Shown here piece by piece: positions 34,408 through 44,809 of a stretch of DNA of 64,000 nt. Both the position numbers and the translations under genes were made by a program. Below the pieces are notes generated by a model that searched no databases, was not told the DNA's origin, and worked only from the letters and a program-made list of their open reading frames with translations. Position 1 is the first letter of the stretch. Each line of letters opens with the position of its first letter. This stretch comes from Agrypnia vestita (taxonomy: Eukaryota > Arthropoda > Insecta > Trichoptera > Phryganeidae). The stretch lies in assembly GCA_016648135.1 (NCBI GenBank), contig JADDOH010001521.1:1-64000 (forward strand), in the 5' to 3' direction.

Positions 34408-35440
34408 AAATATTATGGCTGGGCATTCACTGCAAATGCATATTTCAAATTTTTTTAATAATGTTGATTTTCATTATTCATTTATATCAGAACGTATATG
34501 TTAGAAAACAATTTTTTTCACGACGATGACTTAAATAAAACCTTTTTTCGTATATAAAAGTTATAAACTGAACATTTTTCATAATGATTATGAAAATATA
34601 AGCATTAGTCGACGGACCGCGACCAAAAAATTTGTTTTCAGTATCTTAGAAAAAATCAAAGATTCTGTATATTTATATAAACGCAGAATATATTTTCATA
34701 TGAGTATAAAGCTAGCAATATTACGATAAAACTGTAGTGCAATAAATGAGAAACGTTCAATATTAATAATGTTATAATTTCTTAAATTTGAGACAAATTT
34801 TTATGTTTTTTGATTATTATAAAATGCTTTTTAATTATATAAAGAGATCATTTTTAACAATATATTTTTAAGCGAAATTAAAAATAAATTAAATTTTAAT
34901 AATTATTATTGATGAAATTTAAAATGAATTAAATTTTAATAAATATTATTATTAGTGAAATTATTTTTTTTAATAAATATAATTATAATATTATAAATAA
35001 ATTGAATGAATTAAATTATTGTAAATTAATTAAATAATATAGTGTATTTACCCGTACACTTTGAGTCTTCAACCACTATTCAATTTTCTTATTAAAAACA
35101 CCTTTTTAACTATTTAAAAATAAATACTTTAAATCATGAAATATATCAATAAATGACGCAGTTTCAAAATCAGATTCTAAAACATATTCTGCTTACACAT
35201 AAATATTCAGAAAGACACTGAAAACGATTTTTTTGGCCGCGAACTGTCGATTAATTCTTTTATTATATTTTATAAATTATTGTAAATAATTTTCACTTTA
35301 TTACATTTATATTAGAACAAAGGTTACAAGCTATCGTCCTAAAAAATTGTAGTCTAGCATATATATTCTGATATAAATGAATAATAAAATCCCACATTTT
35401 CTGAGGCCGAAATATGCATTTGCAGTGAATGTCCATCCTC
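34408..35440. mobile_element. Fold-back element of about 1 kb with 280-bp arms
   Basis: Arms 34408-34690 and 35170-35440 are inverted and colinear: CATTCACTGCAAATGCATAT at the ends, TTATTCATTTATATCAGAA, ACAATTTTTT..ACGA, then GTCGAC/ CGCG.CCAAAAAA, GTTTTCAGT.TCTT and GCAGAATAT further in. The centre is very AT-rich with no open frame. A non-autonomous DNA transposon is the simplest reading; superfamily unknown. Confidence 0.7.
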
Positions 35441-35905
35441 AGAATATGCATATTCATGTATCCGAGTATTTTTTAACCTATTCAATTTTACGAGTATATA
35501 ATGTAGTCATTTTTTAAACTTTTAAATGAACTGAAAAGTTTTAAATGTGTCAGTGATCTTTTTTTAAACATCAAACTCATGAGATACCTTTTAGATTATT
35601 TCACCTGCTACAGTTTTTGGAAATATCTTTCTTTGTATTCCGGATAGAAATATTTATTTTGAATAAATCAGCACACTTAACTCGAATAGGCATTTTTGTA
35701 ATTTTTTCGTGTTATAAATCCATCTATGTATAAATCCAAAAAATATTCTTAAACGTTTAACAAATTCTCACGACAAGATTAAGTTCTAGGTTCGTATTCA
35801 GATAACTTAATACTTTTTCAAATTTTTAATAATAAAAATTTTAAAACATAATCTAGGTACGTAGAACACGATATTTACATTTTCGTATTAACAATCTTAT
35901 AAGTA

Positions 35906-35954
35906 CAGGGTGGCGCAAAACTACCGTTATGGTTTGAATGTTTAATAACTTTTT
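35906..35954 (+). repeat. Left TIR of the transposon
   Basis: Begins CAGGGTGGCGCAAAACTACC; reverse complement of 37164-37212 except base 4. Likely transposase binding site. Confidence 0.93.
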
Positions 35955-36020
35955 TATTTAATGGTTCATTATTATTATTATTGTTTTGTTATATATTATA
36001 TTAATGGGGAATATTTTGGC

Positions 36021-37100
36021 TTAAGTATGAAAAATTATATCCCGCAAGTGGTGGCCATTTTCGGCTTCGCACATTCGTACATTACATTTTAGTACATTTT
36101 GCATAACTTTTCGTAAAATTTCCGGTGTTATGGCTTGAATTTCATTGCGAATGTTTTGTTTTAGCTGTGGTATGGTTGCTGGCTTATTTACGTATACCCT
36201 TTCTTTCAAATAACCCCAAAGAAAACAGTCTGGCGCTGTTAAATCCGGTGAACGTGGGGGCCAATTGAAATCGCTTCTGCGCGAAATAATGCGTTCGCCA
36301 AAGAGGTCCCGTAACAGAGCCATTGTGTCCCTTGCAGTGTGGGCTGTGGCTCCATCTTGTTGGAACCACAACTGTGGATGATTTTCTACAGCAGGCCTCA
36401 AAAAATTGTCCAACATCGTTCGATATTCAGCACCACTAACCGTAACTGAGGCGCCATGTGCATTTTCAAAGAAATATGGACCAATGATCCTTTCAGACGA
36501 TACACCGCACCAAACAGTACACTTAAGTGGATGTAATTGTTGATGATGCGCTGTTCTTGGATTCTCCGTAGCCCATATTCTGCAATTTTGCTTGTTTACG
36601 AAACCATTCAATTGGAAATGGGCTTCATCGCTCATTATCAAATTGTTAATGAAATCGCGATATTCTTCTGCTTTTTGTCGGAATGAAATGGCATAATCAA
36701 GCCGTTGTTGTAAGTCTATCGACTTCAATTCTTGCACAAGCTGAACCTTATACGGAAACATGTGCAATGTGGCCAAAATCCTCTGAACGGACCTCCGTGA
36801 TAGCCCCAGTTGTGCCGAACGTCTTCTTGTTGATGTTTCTGGACTGTCCTGCACACTATCCACAACACGTAGGATATTTGCTTCCGTGTGGACCATACGT
36901 GGTCTTCCGGTAAATGGAAGGTGTCTTACTGTACCATGTTGTCGAAAATTTTCAACCAGGCGGTTTATTGTTGGTGCTGAAGGTCCAGTACGCACATTAA
37001 AAAAACGACGGTAAGCACGCTGCGTCAAAACAATTGACCGTTGTTTTTCAAAATAAAATTCAACAATTTTTGATCGCTGTTCTATTGTGTAGTGTTCCAT
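36021..37100 (-). CDS. Tc1/mariner-superfamily transposase, DD41D
   Basis: A 359-residue protein that would cut and paste the element flanked by the two TIRs, acting in the nucleus as a DDE/D enzyme. Residues 1-60 (start MEHYTIEQRSKIVEFYFEKQ) form a helix-turn-helix of the type seen in insect Tc/mariner-like transposases. A GRPR AT-hook-like linker sits at 65-68, and a second helix-turn-helix lies at about 90-112 (SAQLGLSRRSVQRIL). Catalytic residues are D158 (MSDEAHF), D249 (WFQQDGATAH) and D291 (APDCFLWGYL), with 41 residues between the last two. If D286 of SPDL were used instead, the spacing would be 36, but mariner alignments favour the later Asp. The length is normal for the family. The start is the first Met, 64 bp inside the right TIR. 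DD41D families such as rosa and VS are known; assignment to one needs a tree. No host gene is adjacent. Confidence 0.93.
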   Translation of the reverse strand: MEHYTIEQRSKIVEFYFEKQRSIVLTQRAYRRFFNVRTGPSAPTINRLVENFRQHGTVRHLPFTGRPRMVHTEANILRVVDSVQDSPETSTRRRSAQLGLSRRSVQRILATLHMFPYKVQLVQELKSIDLQQRLDYAISFRQKAEEYRDFINNLIMSDEAHFQLNGFVNKQNCRIWATENPRTAHHQQLHPLKCTVWCGVSSERIIGPYFFENAHGASVTVSGAEYRTMLDNFLRPAVENHPQLWFQQDGATAHTARDTMALLRDLFGERIISRRSDFNWPPRSPDLTAPDCFLWGYLKERVYVNKPATIPQLKQNIRNEIQAITPEILRKVMQNVLKCNVRMCEAENGHHLRDIIFHT

Positions 37101-37163
37101 TTCTAATTCCCCAAGTTTTCTTCACAAAATTCTGAAATAAAAATAAAAAATATAAATAAATTT

Positions 37164-37212
37164 AAAAAGTTATTAAACATTCAAACCATAACGGTAGTTT
37201 TGCGCCACTCTG
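37164..37212 (-). repeat. Right TIR of the transposon
   Basis: Minus strand begins CAGAGTGGCGCAAAACTACC. Matches the left TIR over 48 of 49 bases. The promoter of the transposase probably lies between this TIR and 37100. Confidence 0.93.
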
Positions 37213-37214
37213 TA

Positions 37215-37920
37215 TTTACATTTATTAAGCAACATAATGTTTGTCATTTTCTGATAACTTAATTCTTCACGAATTCGATATTAAACTGTGTATTAAGCCT
37301 ATTAATAATATTTTACATAAATAATTATGTTTCCCTCTTCTTGAGTGATCAATTATATATTATAATTTTCATAAAAGGTTTATTTAATCCATAATTTTAA
37401 TTTGAAGTATAAATATTATTTATAATATTCTTAGCACATTATGTCTCATTAATCCTGCTTTTCACTGTTTAAGCAAAAATGAGTAAATCATTAAAAAAAC
37501 AGACATCATTTAAAAAATATATTTATAATAAATTTTCCCAGAATGCTCCCATTAGTCTTAGCAAATCCTCGAGTGATTATCAACAGAAAGATCGTCATTT
37601 ACAAAATAACTCGAGTTTCAATCTTCTTTTCCACCAAAGATCTGATCCTTTAAGGTGTTCGAATATTCATTAATTTTAAAATATTTTTACGGACAAAAAA
37701 ATTTCATAGTCAAAAATGATCTAGAGCCGTCTAAGGATATTATTGCGAAAGTTTTAACCTGAGAATAGATGGGAATATTAATTTTTGTATAAATTCTCCA
37801 ATGTTAAATATCATAGTTGAGTTTGACTTTTTTGCACAATACCATCCAAATAATGATTCATAAGACCCGAAACGTATATTATACTAAATAAATATCATTT
37901 TTGCATTTTTATCAAACATA
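37215..37920. other. AT-rich stretch, nothing recognised
   Basis: A 64-codon frame at 37479-37673 shows no known domain. No repeat match. Confidence 0.45.
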
Positions 37921-37921
37921 A

Positions 37922-38105
37922 TAATTTCGTTGTCTGTCTGTCCGTCTGTCTATCTGTCAGTCTGTAACTTCGTGTAACGTCTGTAATTTCGTTCGAATTC
38001 ATGGCTAAAAAAAACAAATTAAACGGCTGGAAATGGGGCTTGAACCCCGGCCCAGCAAACCCAAACTGGCAGCCTAACGCATGTTGCTACCGCCGCCTCT
38101 CCTTG
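37922..38105 (-). repeat. SINE-C copy 1 (tRNA-derived, with CTGT-rich tail)
   Basis: On the minus strand: GGTAGCAACATGCG (box-A region), GGGGTTCAAGCCCC (box B, complement of 38035-38048), GCCGTTTAATTTG, then GAATTCGAACGAAATTAC and a degenerate (GACA)n/(GACG)n run. It matches 63050-63246 along its length. Confidence 0.7.
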
Positions 38106-38644
38106 AAACATCAAAAATATACTATAAATATACGGCTTGGTAAAGACGAAAATTGCCAGGGTTTCAAATAATACTTTTATTATCTGCCGGTAGGGAAAAT
38201 GTAAAAAAAATTCAAATTTGTGATAAAAGTCGTTATTTCATAGGTATCGGCTGTAAATAAGTAAAAACTCATTCTTTAGGAACCGGAATGTAAAAGTACT
38301 TGGCGGGTTAGAGCTAGTGTAATGTTAATTATACAGGTATATCTTATCTCATATTTCAGTCATTATAATCATTTCTCCGAATATGATTATCGAAAGACAT
38401 ACTGACTGATATTATAGTTACGACGAAAAGTTCAAATATATAGAATAGATTGGGTAAAGTTAGGTCTTAAGTATTACCACTGCCTAAATCGTTCCTTTGG
38501 AACACTCCAGTCAACCATATTGTTTTACGTAATGTAACGTATTTCTGTTAGTGATTGCAACGTGTAAGTAATTGTTGTTTTCTTATAATTATCTGTGTTC
38601 ACATACTAGAAGAAGCAAGTTTGCTTTACATGATATTATTATGT

Positions 38645-38930
38645 TTCTTCTTCTATCCCTTATCCTATTGGGTCGGGGTACCTGCATATAATATTCCAAC
38701 ATTTCCTATCTAGGGCTTCGCTCTCCACGTCAGCCTATTTTAGTTGCAACCTCGTTTCGCAACAGTCCTCCAACTGTTTCCGCCAGCTCCTTCTTGGTCT
38801 TCTGCATTCTGTCTTGCCTGAAACATCCGCGTTGGCAGTCTCTCTGCCGGAATCCGCGAGATACGTCCCAGCCACCCTAACTGTGATTTCTCGATAAACG
38901 TCAATAAGGGTTCTACTTCGAGACATTATC
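38645..38930 (-). pseudogene. Non-LTR C-terminal fragment, copy 2 of a pair
   Basis: The minus strand is colinear with 20050-20345: AGAACCCTTATTGAC.TTTAT, TCACAGTTA.G.TGG.TGGGAC, GGAGGACTG.TGCGAA and GAGGTTGCAACTAAA, ending in AGAAGAAGAAAC. The frame is more broken than in copy 1. Same family, opposite orientation, 18.6 kb apart. Confidence 0.8.
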
Positions 38931-38962
38931 TTATTTTAATTTTTCTATGTGTATGGCAGGGG

Positions 38963-39165
38963 TGTGCAGTGGGAACAAGATGCATGACTTATTACTGAGA
39001 AAATATTTTGAAAAGTAACCGAAACAAGAGATACATCTCATAATATTCCAATCACAATTATTAATATTTCAATATTTCGTAATATTCTGCCAGATAAATA
39101 TTTAATTTCGATATTTTTTTCCCAAACATACGGTTAAACATATGCTTCTTGTTCCCACTGCGTAC
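38963..39165. mobile_element. MITE-G copy 1
   Basis: Terminal inverted repeats GTGCAGTGGGAACAAGATGC and, on the other side, the complement of GCAGTGGGAACAAGAAGC. AT-rich 200-bp interior without coding. A relative lies at 42700-42945. Confidence 0.65.
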
Positions 39166-39234
39166 GATATTATTATCCATGTGTAATTATTTTCTAGTAT
39201 CCTTCGTGAGCGTCCCATTGCATTTCTTGTTTGG

Positions 39235-39480
39235 ATTATCGGGATGCTGTAGTGCCATCTTGCCTCCGCGATCCGTCATCCCTGATGTGGGGGGGCGGTC
39301 GGTCCATTAGGGCCCCCATCCATCAAGCGGGCCCGGGACTGCGCCCCCTGACACCGGCGAGCGGGGACGGACAAATACCACTTGTGACAGCGGCAAGGGG
39401 GGCCCCCACTCCAGGATACTCGGAATGCCAGTGCATGTTTCCCATTAGCAGTTGAAGAGTCCATACGCAAGGGGAGTTTA
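39235..39480. other. Strong GC-rich island, possible unrecognised exon or regulatory element
   Basis: The GC-richest part of the window (GATGTGGGGGGGCGGTCGG, GGCGAGCGGGGACGG). Open frames exist on both strands (74 codons plus at 39231-39455; 86 minus at 39276-39536), neither with a domain I know. TTTTTTGCAG at about 39500-39509 would fit a plus-strand splice acceptor, but nothing downstream looks coding. No repeat match. Confidence 0.3.
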
Positions 39481-39817
39481 ATTGATTGTTTTTTAATTGT
39501 TTTTTGCAGAAGTATTCTCAATCGAAATAAAATCATTAAAAATTGTGTTAACTAATGATGTGAAATTGAATCATTATTTCACGGGCTTTTAGAGGATTTG
39601 TGTCGTGGCATATCAGTATTTTTTCATGACCAAAACGTGTTTCGTATATTATTTAAAATATCCGTAAAAAAATTTAAATCGCCCATTTAAAAAAATCTGT
39701 AATTATTTACGTAGATATTTTTTCTATTAATTTATCAATGTTTTAGGTAGGCTGTTAATATATTTTTTCCTGTATGAAAATAATATTAAAAAAATAGTTA
39801 TATGTCTCCCACAATAA

Positions 39818-39996
39818 GGCGGCCCGCGTAACCTAGTGGGGCATGACTCTCGCTTCTCACACCGAGGGTTCCGGATTCGATTCCCGGCGAAGTCACAGTT
39901 AATCTGTGTGGTTTACTCAAGCCTGGGTATTTTGTGATGTTTTTCGCTTCTGTAATTGGGCTTCTTGGCCTGTTGAAGCGTAAAAAAAATAATATT
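39818..39996 (+). repeat. SINE-B copy 2 (full length)
   Basis: tRNA-like head CGGCCCGCGTAACCTAGTGG (box A region), box B GGATTCGATTCCC at 39873-39885, then GTGTGGTTTACTCAAGCCTG, GGGCTTCTTGGCC and an A-run AAAAAAAATAATA. Homologous to 15288-15449 (minus). Confidence 0.8.
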
Positions 39997-40039
39997 CTTT
40001 GTTTAATATTGTAACTACGCATTGTCTACGTGAAATCTC

Positions 40040-40380
40040 TCTCTAACATACAACAGGAATCAGACTCAACTATCACATTCTTGAAAAAAAATATATAAAA
40101 CACTAGAAGTATGAAGAAAGTAGTCGAACGTTCTCGAACATTCGTGGAACCAAAATATTTTGCATAAAAGTAAGGATTGGGCGCGAAAGAGCTATTTTTC
40201 TGACAGTGGGCTAACGCAACAGAAAGGCGAAGAGTCCACAAAGTGACAAAAAAGTGTTCCACAAACGAATAACTAGTGTAAATAAGTGAGAATTATGTAA
40301 CAATTAGTGTGAGTTTAAAGTGGTGCTCCAATTACAGTGACCGTGTAATAAATAAAAGTTTGAATTGTAACATGTAACGT
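40040..40380 (+). repeat. Possible LTR-like segment
   Basis: Contains GAACGTTCTCGAACATTC, TTTTGCATAAAAGTAAGG (TATA-like) and AATAAATAAAAG (poly-A signal-like) in promoter-to-signal order. Similar in layout, not clearly in sequence, to the solo-LTR-like repeats at 23 and 28 kb. Confidence 0.25.
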
Positions 40381-40499
40381 TTTTGTATGAATTTTATTTA
40401 AATCCATGTTATAGTATGCTTACCAAACAATACTTTTGGAACACTGTATGTTGTGAAAGTGATGTAAAAATGTATATTTTTTACTATTAAAATAATACT

Positions 40500-40648
40500 C
40501 GTAGTATCACATCAATATACCTACTATTTTCAAAGTAAGCGTTACGTCTATGTTATGAAAAATAGATAAAATATGCTGGTCTTTAGTAAACAATCCTCAA
40601 ACCCGCTACCACTGTATAGCTAGGCAAGTGTTTAAACCACTAACATAA
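40500..40648 (-). repeat. SINE-A copy 6 (diverged)
   Basis: Minus-strand copy recognised by TCACATCAATATACCTACTA, GTTATGAAAAATAGA and the eroded head TTTAAACCACTAAC. Confidence 0.6.
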
Positions 40649-41024
40649 TTTTTATTTACCATGCAGTTTAGCTGATCGCTTATGTTACTCTTTGCTACTA
40701 CGACATATATTAAAGGCATTTTTATATTTAAAATTATTTCAATATATTCCAGATTATTTTAATAAAAATTAAATCACTCAAATAAATCATACAAGTTAAA
40801 AAATATTTTATCTGATAACCTTAGTAACTCATATCAGGAATTAAAACAACTTGTCACATAACATTATCAAAAGATACCAGATAAATATCCAACTGTAAGA
40901 TTGCTTACTCGAATATATTCTTTATTTTTCAAAATTTTTTTGTATGTTATTAAAGTATAAATAAAATGTAAGTATAATTTTAAAATGTATTGTATGTCAA
41001 ATTGTAATTTTACATATACAGGCA

Positions 41025-41090
41025 ATGAATTTTCGGAACAATTAGATGAGTATGTGTATTTGGGAAGTAATAGAATAGGAAATTTTGAAA
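41025..41090 (+). pseudogene. Tiny RT fragment
   Basis: Encodes FSEQLDEYVYLGSNRIGNFE, which resembles the DEYVYLGQ.I.L block after the RT palm of RTE elements. Only about 20 residues, so tentative. Confidence 0.35.
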
Positions 41091-41685
41091 ATTAAATTAA
41101 ATTTATTTAATAGATAACATACACATTACAAACGTAACTTAATTCATAGATGTTTTTTCATTAAATACATTTATTTATTTATTTAATACACGGTACAACG
41201 TATCATTAAAACAACAATGTATATAAAGATGTATAGATTGATAAGTAATAATAGAAAAAGGAGATAAGGTATAATTCTATTAAAAACAATTACTAGTAAA
41301 GCGATATATAAAGAAAAATAAAACATTAAGTGAATAACATAAAGTATAACAAAATTACAACAAATGAAATAATAGTTATCAAATCAAATATGAATCAAAT
41401 ATGTTATCAAACCGAAAACGGGGCAATGAAAATTCAATTGAACTCCCATATATTGATTTTCGTTTAAAAAAAATTATAGTATAATTTTGGGTTTTTCGAA
41501 ATTTTAATGATTTTTTTCAAATTGAAATAAATACAAATGAGTAATAAGCCGGACGCACGCATAGACACGAAACCTGATTCAATAAGAAAGGGAGCGTAAT
41601 AAAAACTTGGTTTATATAGGTAAGTTTTTTTTAAAATTTTGATTATGTTTGTACTTCTTATTTCAACTTAATCGTACTTTGTATC

Positions 41686-41735
41686 TTGTCGAAGGGGCCA
41701 TTGGCTCTGAAATATGTTGATTATTCAATAAATAG
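41686..41735 (+). other. Degenerate hammerhead-like motif
   Basis: TTGTCGA (41686-41692), A, stem GGGGCC/GGCTCT with ATT loop, then GAAATATGTTG. Same layout as the motif at 47441 but with an eroded box 1. Confidence 0.4.
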
Positions 41736-41864
41736 TGATTTTAAATATAATGTTTTCTCTCTATTACAACTTTTAATTTAATTGTTTGAATAATATATTT
41801 AGCTAAGCAAAAATGCAAATTATTACCTGAAATGATACGTTCTCTGCTTTAACATATTGTACAG

Positions 41865-42190
41865 ATGCAATTATCGCACCCTTAGTGACGCAAACCCGGC
41901 AGAATGTTGTTTATCAATCAAAATTAACCCCAATACGTCTGCAGCCCTAATCAGATCATCCCTTATTAATATTAATGCCGTGACGTAATTCTGCAAGAGA
42001 TTCGGTTAACTGCCAACGTAATATGAGGCCGTAACTGCCGTCGCCATTGCTTTGCTGCCGCTGATTTTCCGCCTAAATTAGAGAATTGTTTCAAAATTTG
42101 GTCTCCGTTTCCGGATGTCCGCTCTCCCTCTGAGGAACACGATAAGTGCATTAGTCGGGCTGTCGTCCCCACTGCCGTGTCTACAAAATA
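41865..42190. promoter_or_regulatory. GC-richer island, possible conserved noncoding element
   Basis: Contains TTGTTTATCAATCAAAATTA, CAGCCCTAATCAGATCATCC, CCCTTATTAATATTAATGCC and GCCATTGCTTTGCTGCC, a mix of TAAT/ATCA-type homeodomain words. It is unique in the window. Short frames on both strands have no domain. Confidence 0.3.
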
Positions 42191-42699
42191 TTACCAAAGA
42201 TCTTTTGTACTTTGTACCAGACTTATATACTACAATCAAATTCTCGCAAAGCGAAGCGTTTAAATATCAACAAAAATTTATTTTTACTCAGACTCGGTTT
42301 ATCAAGTTCATTTACAGTAAAAGTTCATTTAAATCGTAGATTTCTGCATTCTCCATCAATCAAACAACTCGTTTTCGTAAAAATCTATGCTTTAAATGAA
42401 CTTTTACCTTAATCCAATTTCATACAATTTGGATTTCTAACACATCTCGGCGAAGACGATTCTACGCTTCAAACTCTAAGGGTCATGCCTAGTCAGAATT
42501 TTAAGTAAATAATTTTTAACCTTTCGAAAATATTCTCGAAAAATATTTAAGTTAATCCATTAAATATAAATAGAGTTCTAAGAATTTTAAGCAAGCATTT
42601 AAACTGTTATACATTAAGGTCTGGATAGTAAAATAACGATTGTGATAATATTTCGAGATAAATTTTTATTCATTTTTTTTTATATGTACTTTATGCCAG

Positions 42700-42945
42700 G
42701 CGCGTGCAGTGGGAACATTGAAGCATGAATTTTTGATAAATTATATTTTGGAAAAAAATATAAATCAAATTTTTATGCTACAGATTTTTATGATACATCA
42801 AAATATGAATACTAAGATAACAATTGTGATTTTTTCCAAATAATTGGTTATGTAAAAGTCATACTGCGATGTTCCCACTGCATGATCTGCATTACGCTTA
42901 TGTAAATGTCAGGCTTCATTGTTCTCACTGCGCGCTCCCAATTTC
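42700..42945. mobile_element. MITE-G copy 2 with an extra end
   Basis: Left end GCGTGCAGTGGGAACATTGA at about 42702. Two right-type ends follow: TGTTCCCACTGC (42872-42883) and CATTGTTCTCACTGCGCGC (42917-42935). The second suggests a nested or duplicated terminus. No coding sequence. Confidence 0.55.
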
Positions 42946-42959
42946 CGGCTAATGTAAAA

Positions 42960-43675
42960 TAATCAAAAAATTATCAACACTTCAAAATAAAGCACTGAGA
43001 ATAATTCCTAAAAAAATCGATACGCAAGAATCAAAATGATGCTAGAAAGTTTACAAATAATGATATTCAGGTAAATGATTATATCAAATATACTTCTACT
43101 TCATCTTTATCTCCTTGTCAGGGTTGGGGGCCCAAATACTCGACAAGGTGCTTCCATATTCTTGCGCTGTCTCCGCATGAGTCAACCTGTCGAGACCCAT
43201 TCTGTTTTCATATACGTTTTATTGTTGTTTCTTCCTTCCGGGGTTGCCGAGAGGATTATTTTGAGTATTCGTTCCTCTGGCATTCTTAGCACATGTCCAA
43301 GCCATCTCATTTGTGATTTTTCTACGTGTAGGAGAAGGGGCTCCATGCTGAATGTGTGCCTTATGTCAGCACTTCTTACTCTGTTCATCACTATGACTCC
43401 CACTTATGCTTAAACATTAAATTATAAATGGACCCGACACTTTTGAATTAAAAAAAATAAACAAACGTAAACATAACCACTCCACAAGACGAACACATGA
43501 ATTAAGATAACCTTTTAGAAAGAAGACAATATTGAAAAATTCAATCATGCTCAGTGAAATAATATTGTACAGTAAACTACCGGGGGACATTGCGAAAGAA
43601 GAAAATATACAAACTTTTAAGAGGAGGATAAAAAAATATGTGATGCTTACATTTGAATAAAATTAATATTTATAA
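42960..43675 (+). pseudogene. Jockey-like non-LTR fragment interrupted by another element
   Basis: The first part encodes NKALRIIPKKIDTQE and MLESLQIMIFR. The second part, after 43410, encodes KNSIMLSEIILYSKLPGDI followed by KEENIQTFKRRIKKY. These join to the RT C-terminal pattern seen at 14236-14634. The interruption at 43075-43405 is a minus-strand fragment of a different non-LTR family. Frameshifts are present in both halves. Confidence 0.65.
43075..43405 (-). pseudogene. RTE-like non-LTR fragment nested in a Jockey-like relic
   Basis: The minus-strand frame 43403-43182 reads VRSADIRHTFSMEPLLLHVE, then KSQMRWLGHVLRMPEERILK and ATPEGRN. This is the SQLRW.GHVLRMPEERIPK block of insect endonuclease-RT polyproteins. 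It continues to about 43090 after a frame change. A 112-codon plus-strand frame here is its antisense shadow. Confidence 0.75.
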
Positions 43676-43959
43676 ACCGTACCTAATTCTGTTAATTTAA
43701 AAAATATAATTTAAGAATGAAAAAAATAAAAAATAGATATGTAAATCTAAAATATCCCGAAATACATTCAATCATCTTGTTCTTCCTTTCTTAGAGTTTT
43801 TTGTACATCACAAAATCCGGTAATTAATGAGGTTTTTTTAAGAATATTTTTTTATTTAACAAAATAGAGTTAGTAACCTGAAATCGAAATCCTCACTTTG
43901 AGTCTTTGCTGTTTATAAGAAAATCGATATTTTTCGAAATTCTTCCATTTTTTTTCATT

Positions 43960-44200
43960 TATTTTTCTTTTTTTTTTTAAATCGTTCGAAGGTAATAAAA
44001 AGTTCAAAAGAAGAACGAATATTCTAGAAAGACATGAATAAAGTGTTCCACAGATCACTAATCGTGACGATTAGTGCGAAATATCGTAATTAAATAAAAA
44101 CGCTCTATTAACGCTAATTAAATTCACGTCTAGTGACTTTGGTAATAAATTAAACTTTAATAAATTTCAAGTATTTGATATGTCTCCCACTGCCACAATA
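43960..44200 (+). repeat. 3' half of the candidate LTR family
   Basis: AATAAAGTGTTCCACAGAT, GTGCGAAATATCGTAATTAAA and CTAGTGACTTTGGTAATAAAT line up with 23425-23540 and 28820-28920. The 5' half is not clear. Confidence 0.4.
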
Positions 44201-44809
44201 CCGTGAGAAAATATATTTTGTCTCGTAAATATTTTGTAGTCGTCTGTAAATTTCACTTCTAAGTATTCATTTTTTGAATTGCTATCATCTTTGTATCTTG
44301 CAGTGAATTCCAAAAAACTTTGAGTGATACACGCCAGATAACACCAGGATAAAAATTAAACCATTTTTGTTAAATCTGAAATATCTTCTTTAAAACAAAT
44401 ATTAAAAAAATAATAATAATCGAATACACATTATATTATTAAGTTTTAATTTAAGAATACAGTTTTTTTAATAATTAAAACAAATTAAATTTATGAAACA
44501 GTCTATCTTTCAAATCAATACCTATATAAATACATCAACGGGACTTTTTGTCGACGGGAGAATATATTTTTATTTTTAATTCTTCCATTTGATTCATAAT
44601 ATTTGTTAATTTTTTTAGAAAATTTTGTTCTATAATTACAGAAATAAATTTGATGTTTACTCGAGATATTATACATATAACCATCAACTCCAGTGTCCAA
44701 AAAATCTGACGACAAAAACAAATGTCATCTATTTATTTACTCTATTACAAAAAAACTGACGGAAAATGAAAGCATTAACAAAAATATTTTTAATACGGTT
44801 TTAATGTTA

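Larger units (their letters stand above)
35906..37212 (-). mobile_element. Complete Tc1/mariner-superfamily transposon (DD41D type)
   Basis: Bounded by TA at 35904-35905 and 37213-37214. Terminal inverted repeats are 35906-35954 and 37164-37212: 49 bp with one mismatch (CAGGG versus CAGAG at base 4), ending in TTAATAACTTTTT. Total length is 1307 bp. Between the TIRs lies one uninterrupted transposase gene on the minus strand. No nested insertion or stop was seen. Near-identical TIRs and an open frame point to a recent insertion. Confidence 0.93.

Noticed and set aside
36184..36913. Additional frames within the transposon
   Set aside because: Shadows of the 359-codon transposase in other frames.
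39820..39890. tRNA gene
   Set aside because: tRNA-like head continues into a SINE-B body that is shared with 15288-15449.
43075..43413. 112-codon plus-strand frame
   Set aside because: Antisense of the RTE-like fragment on the minus strand, which shows recognisable motifs.
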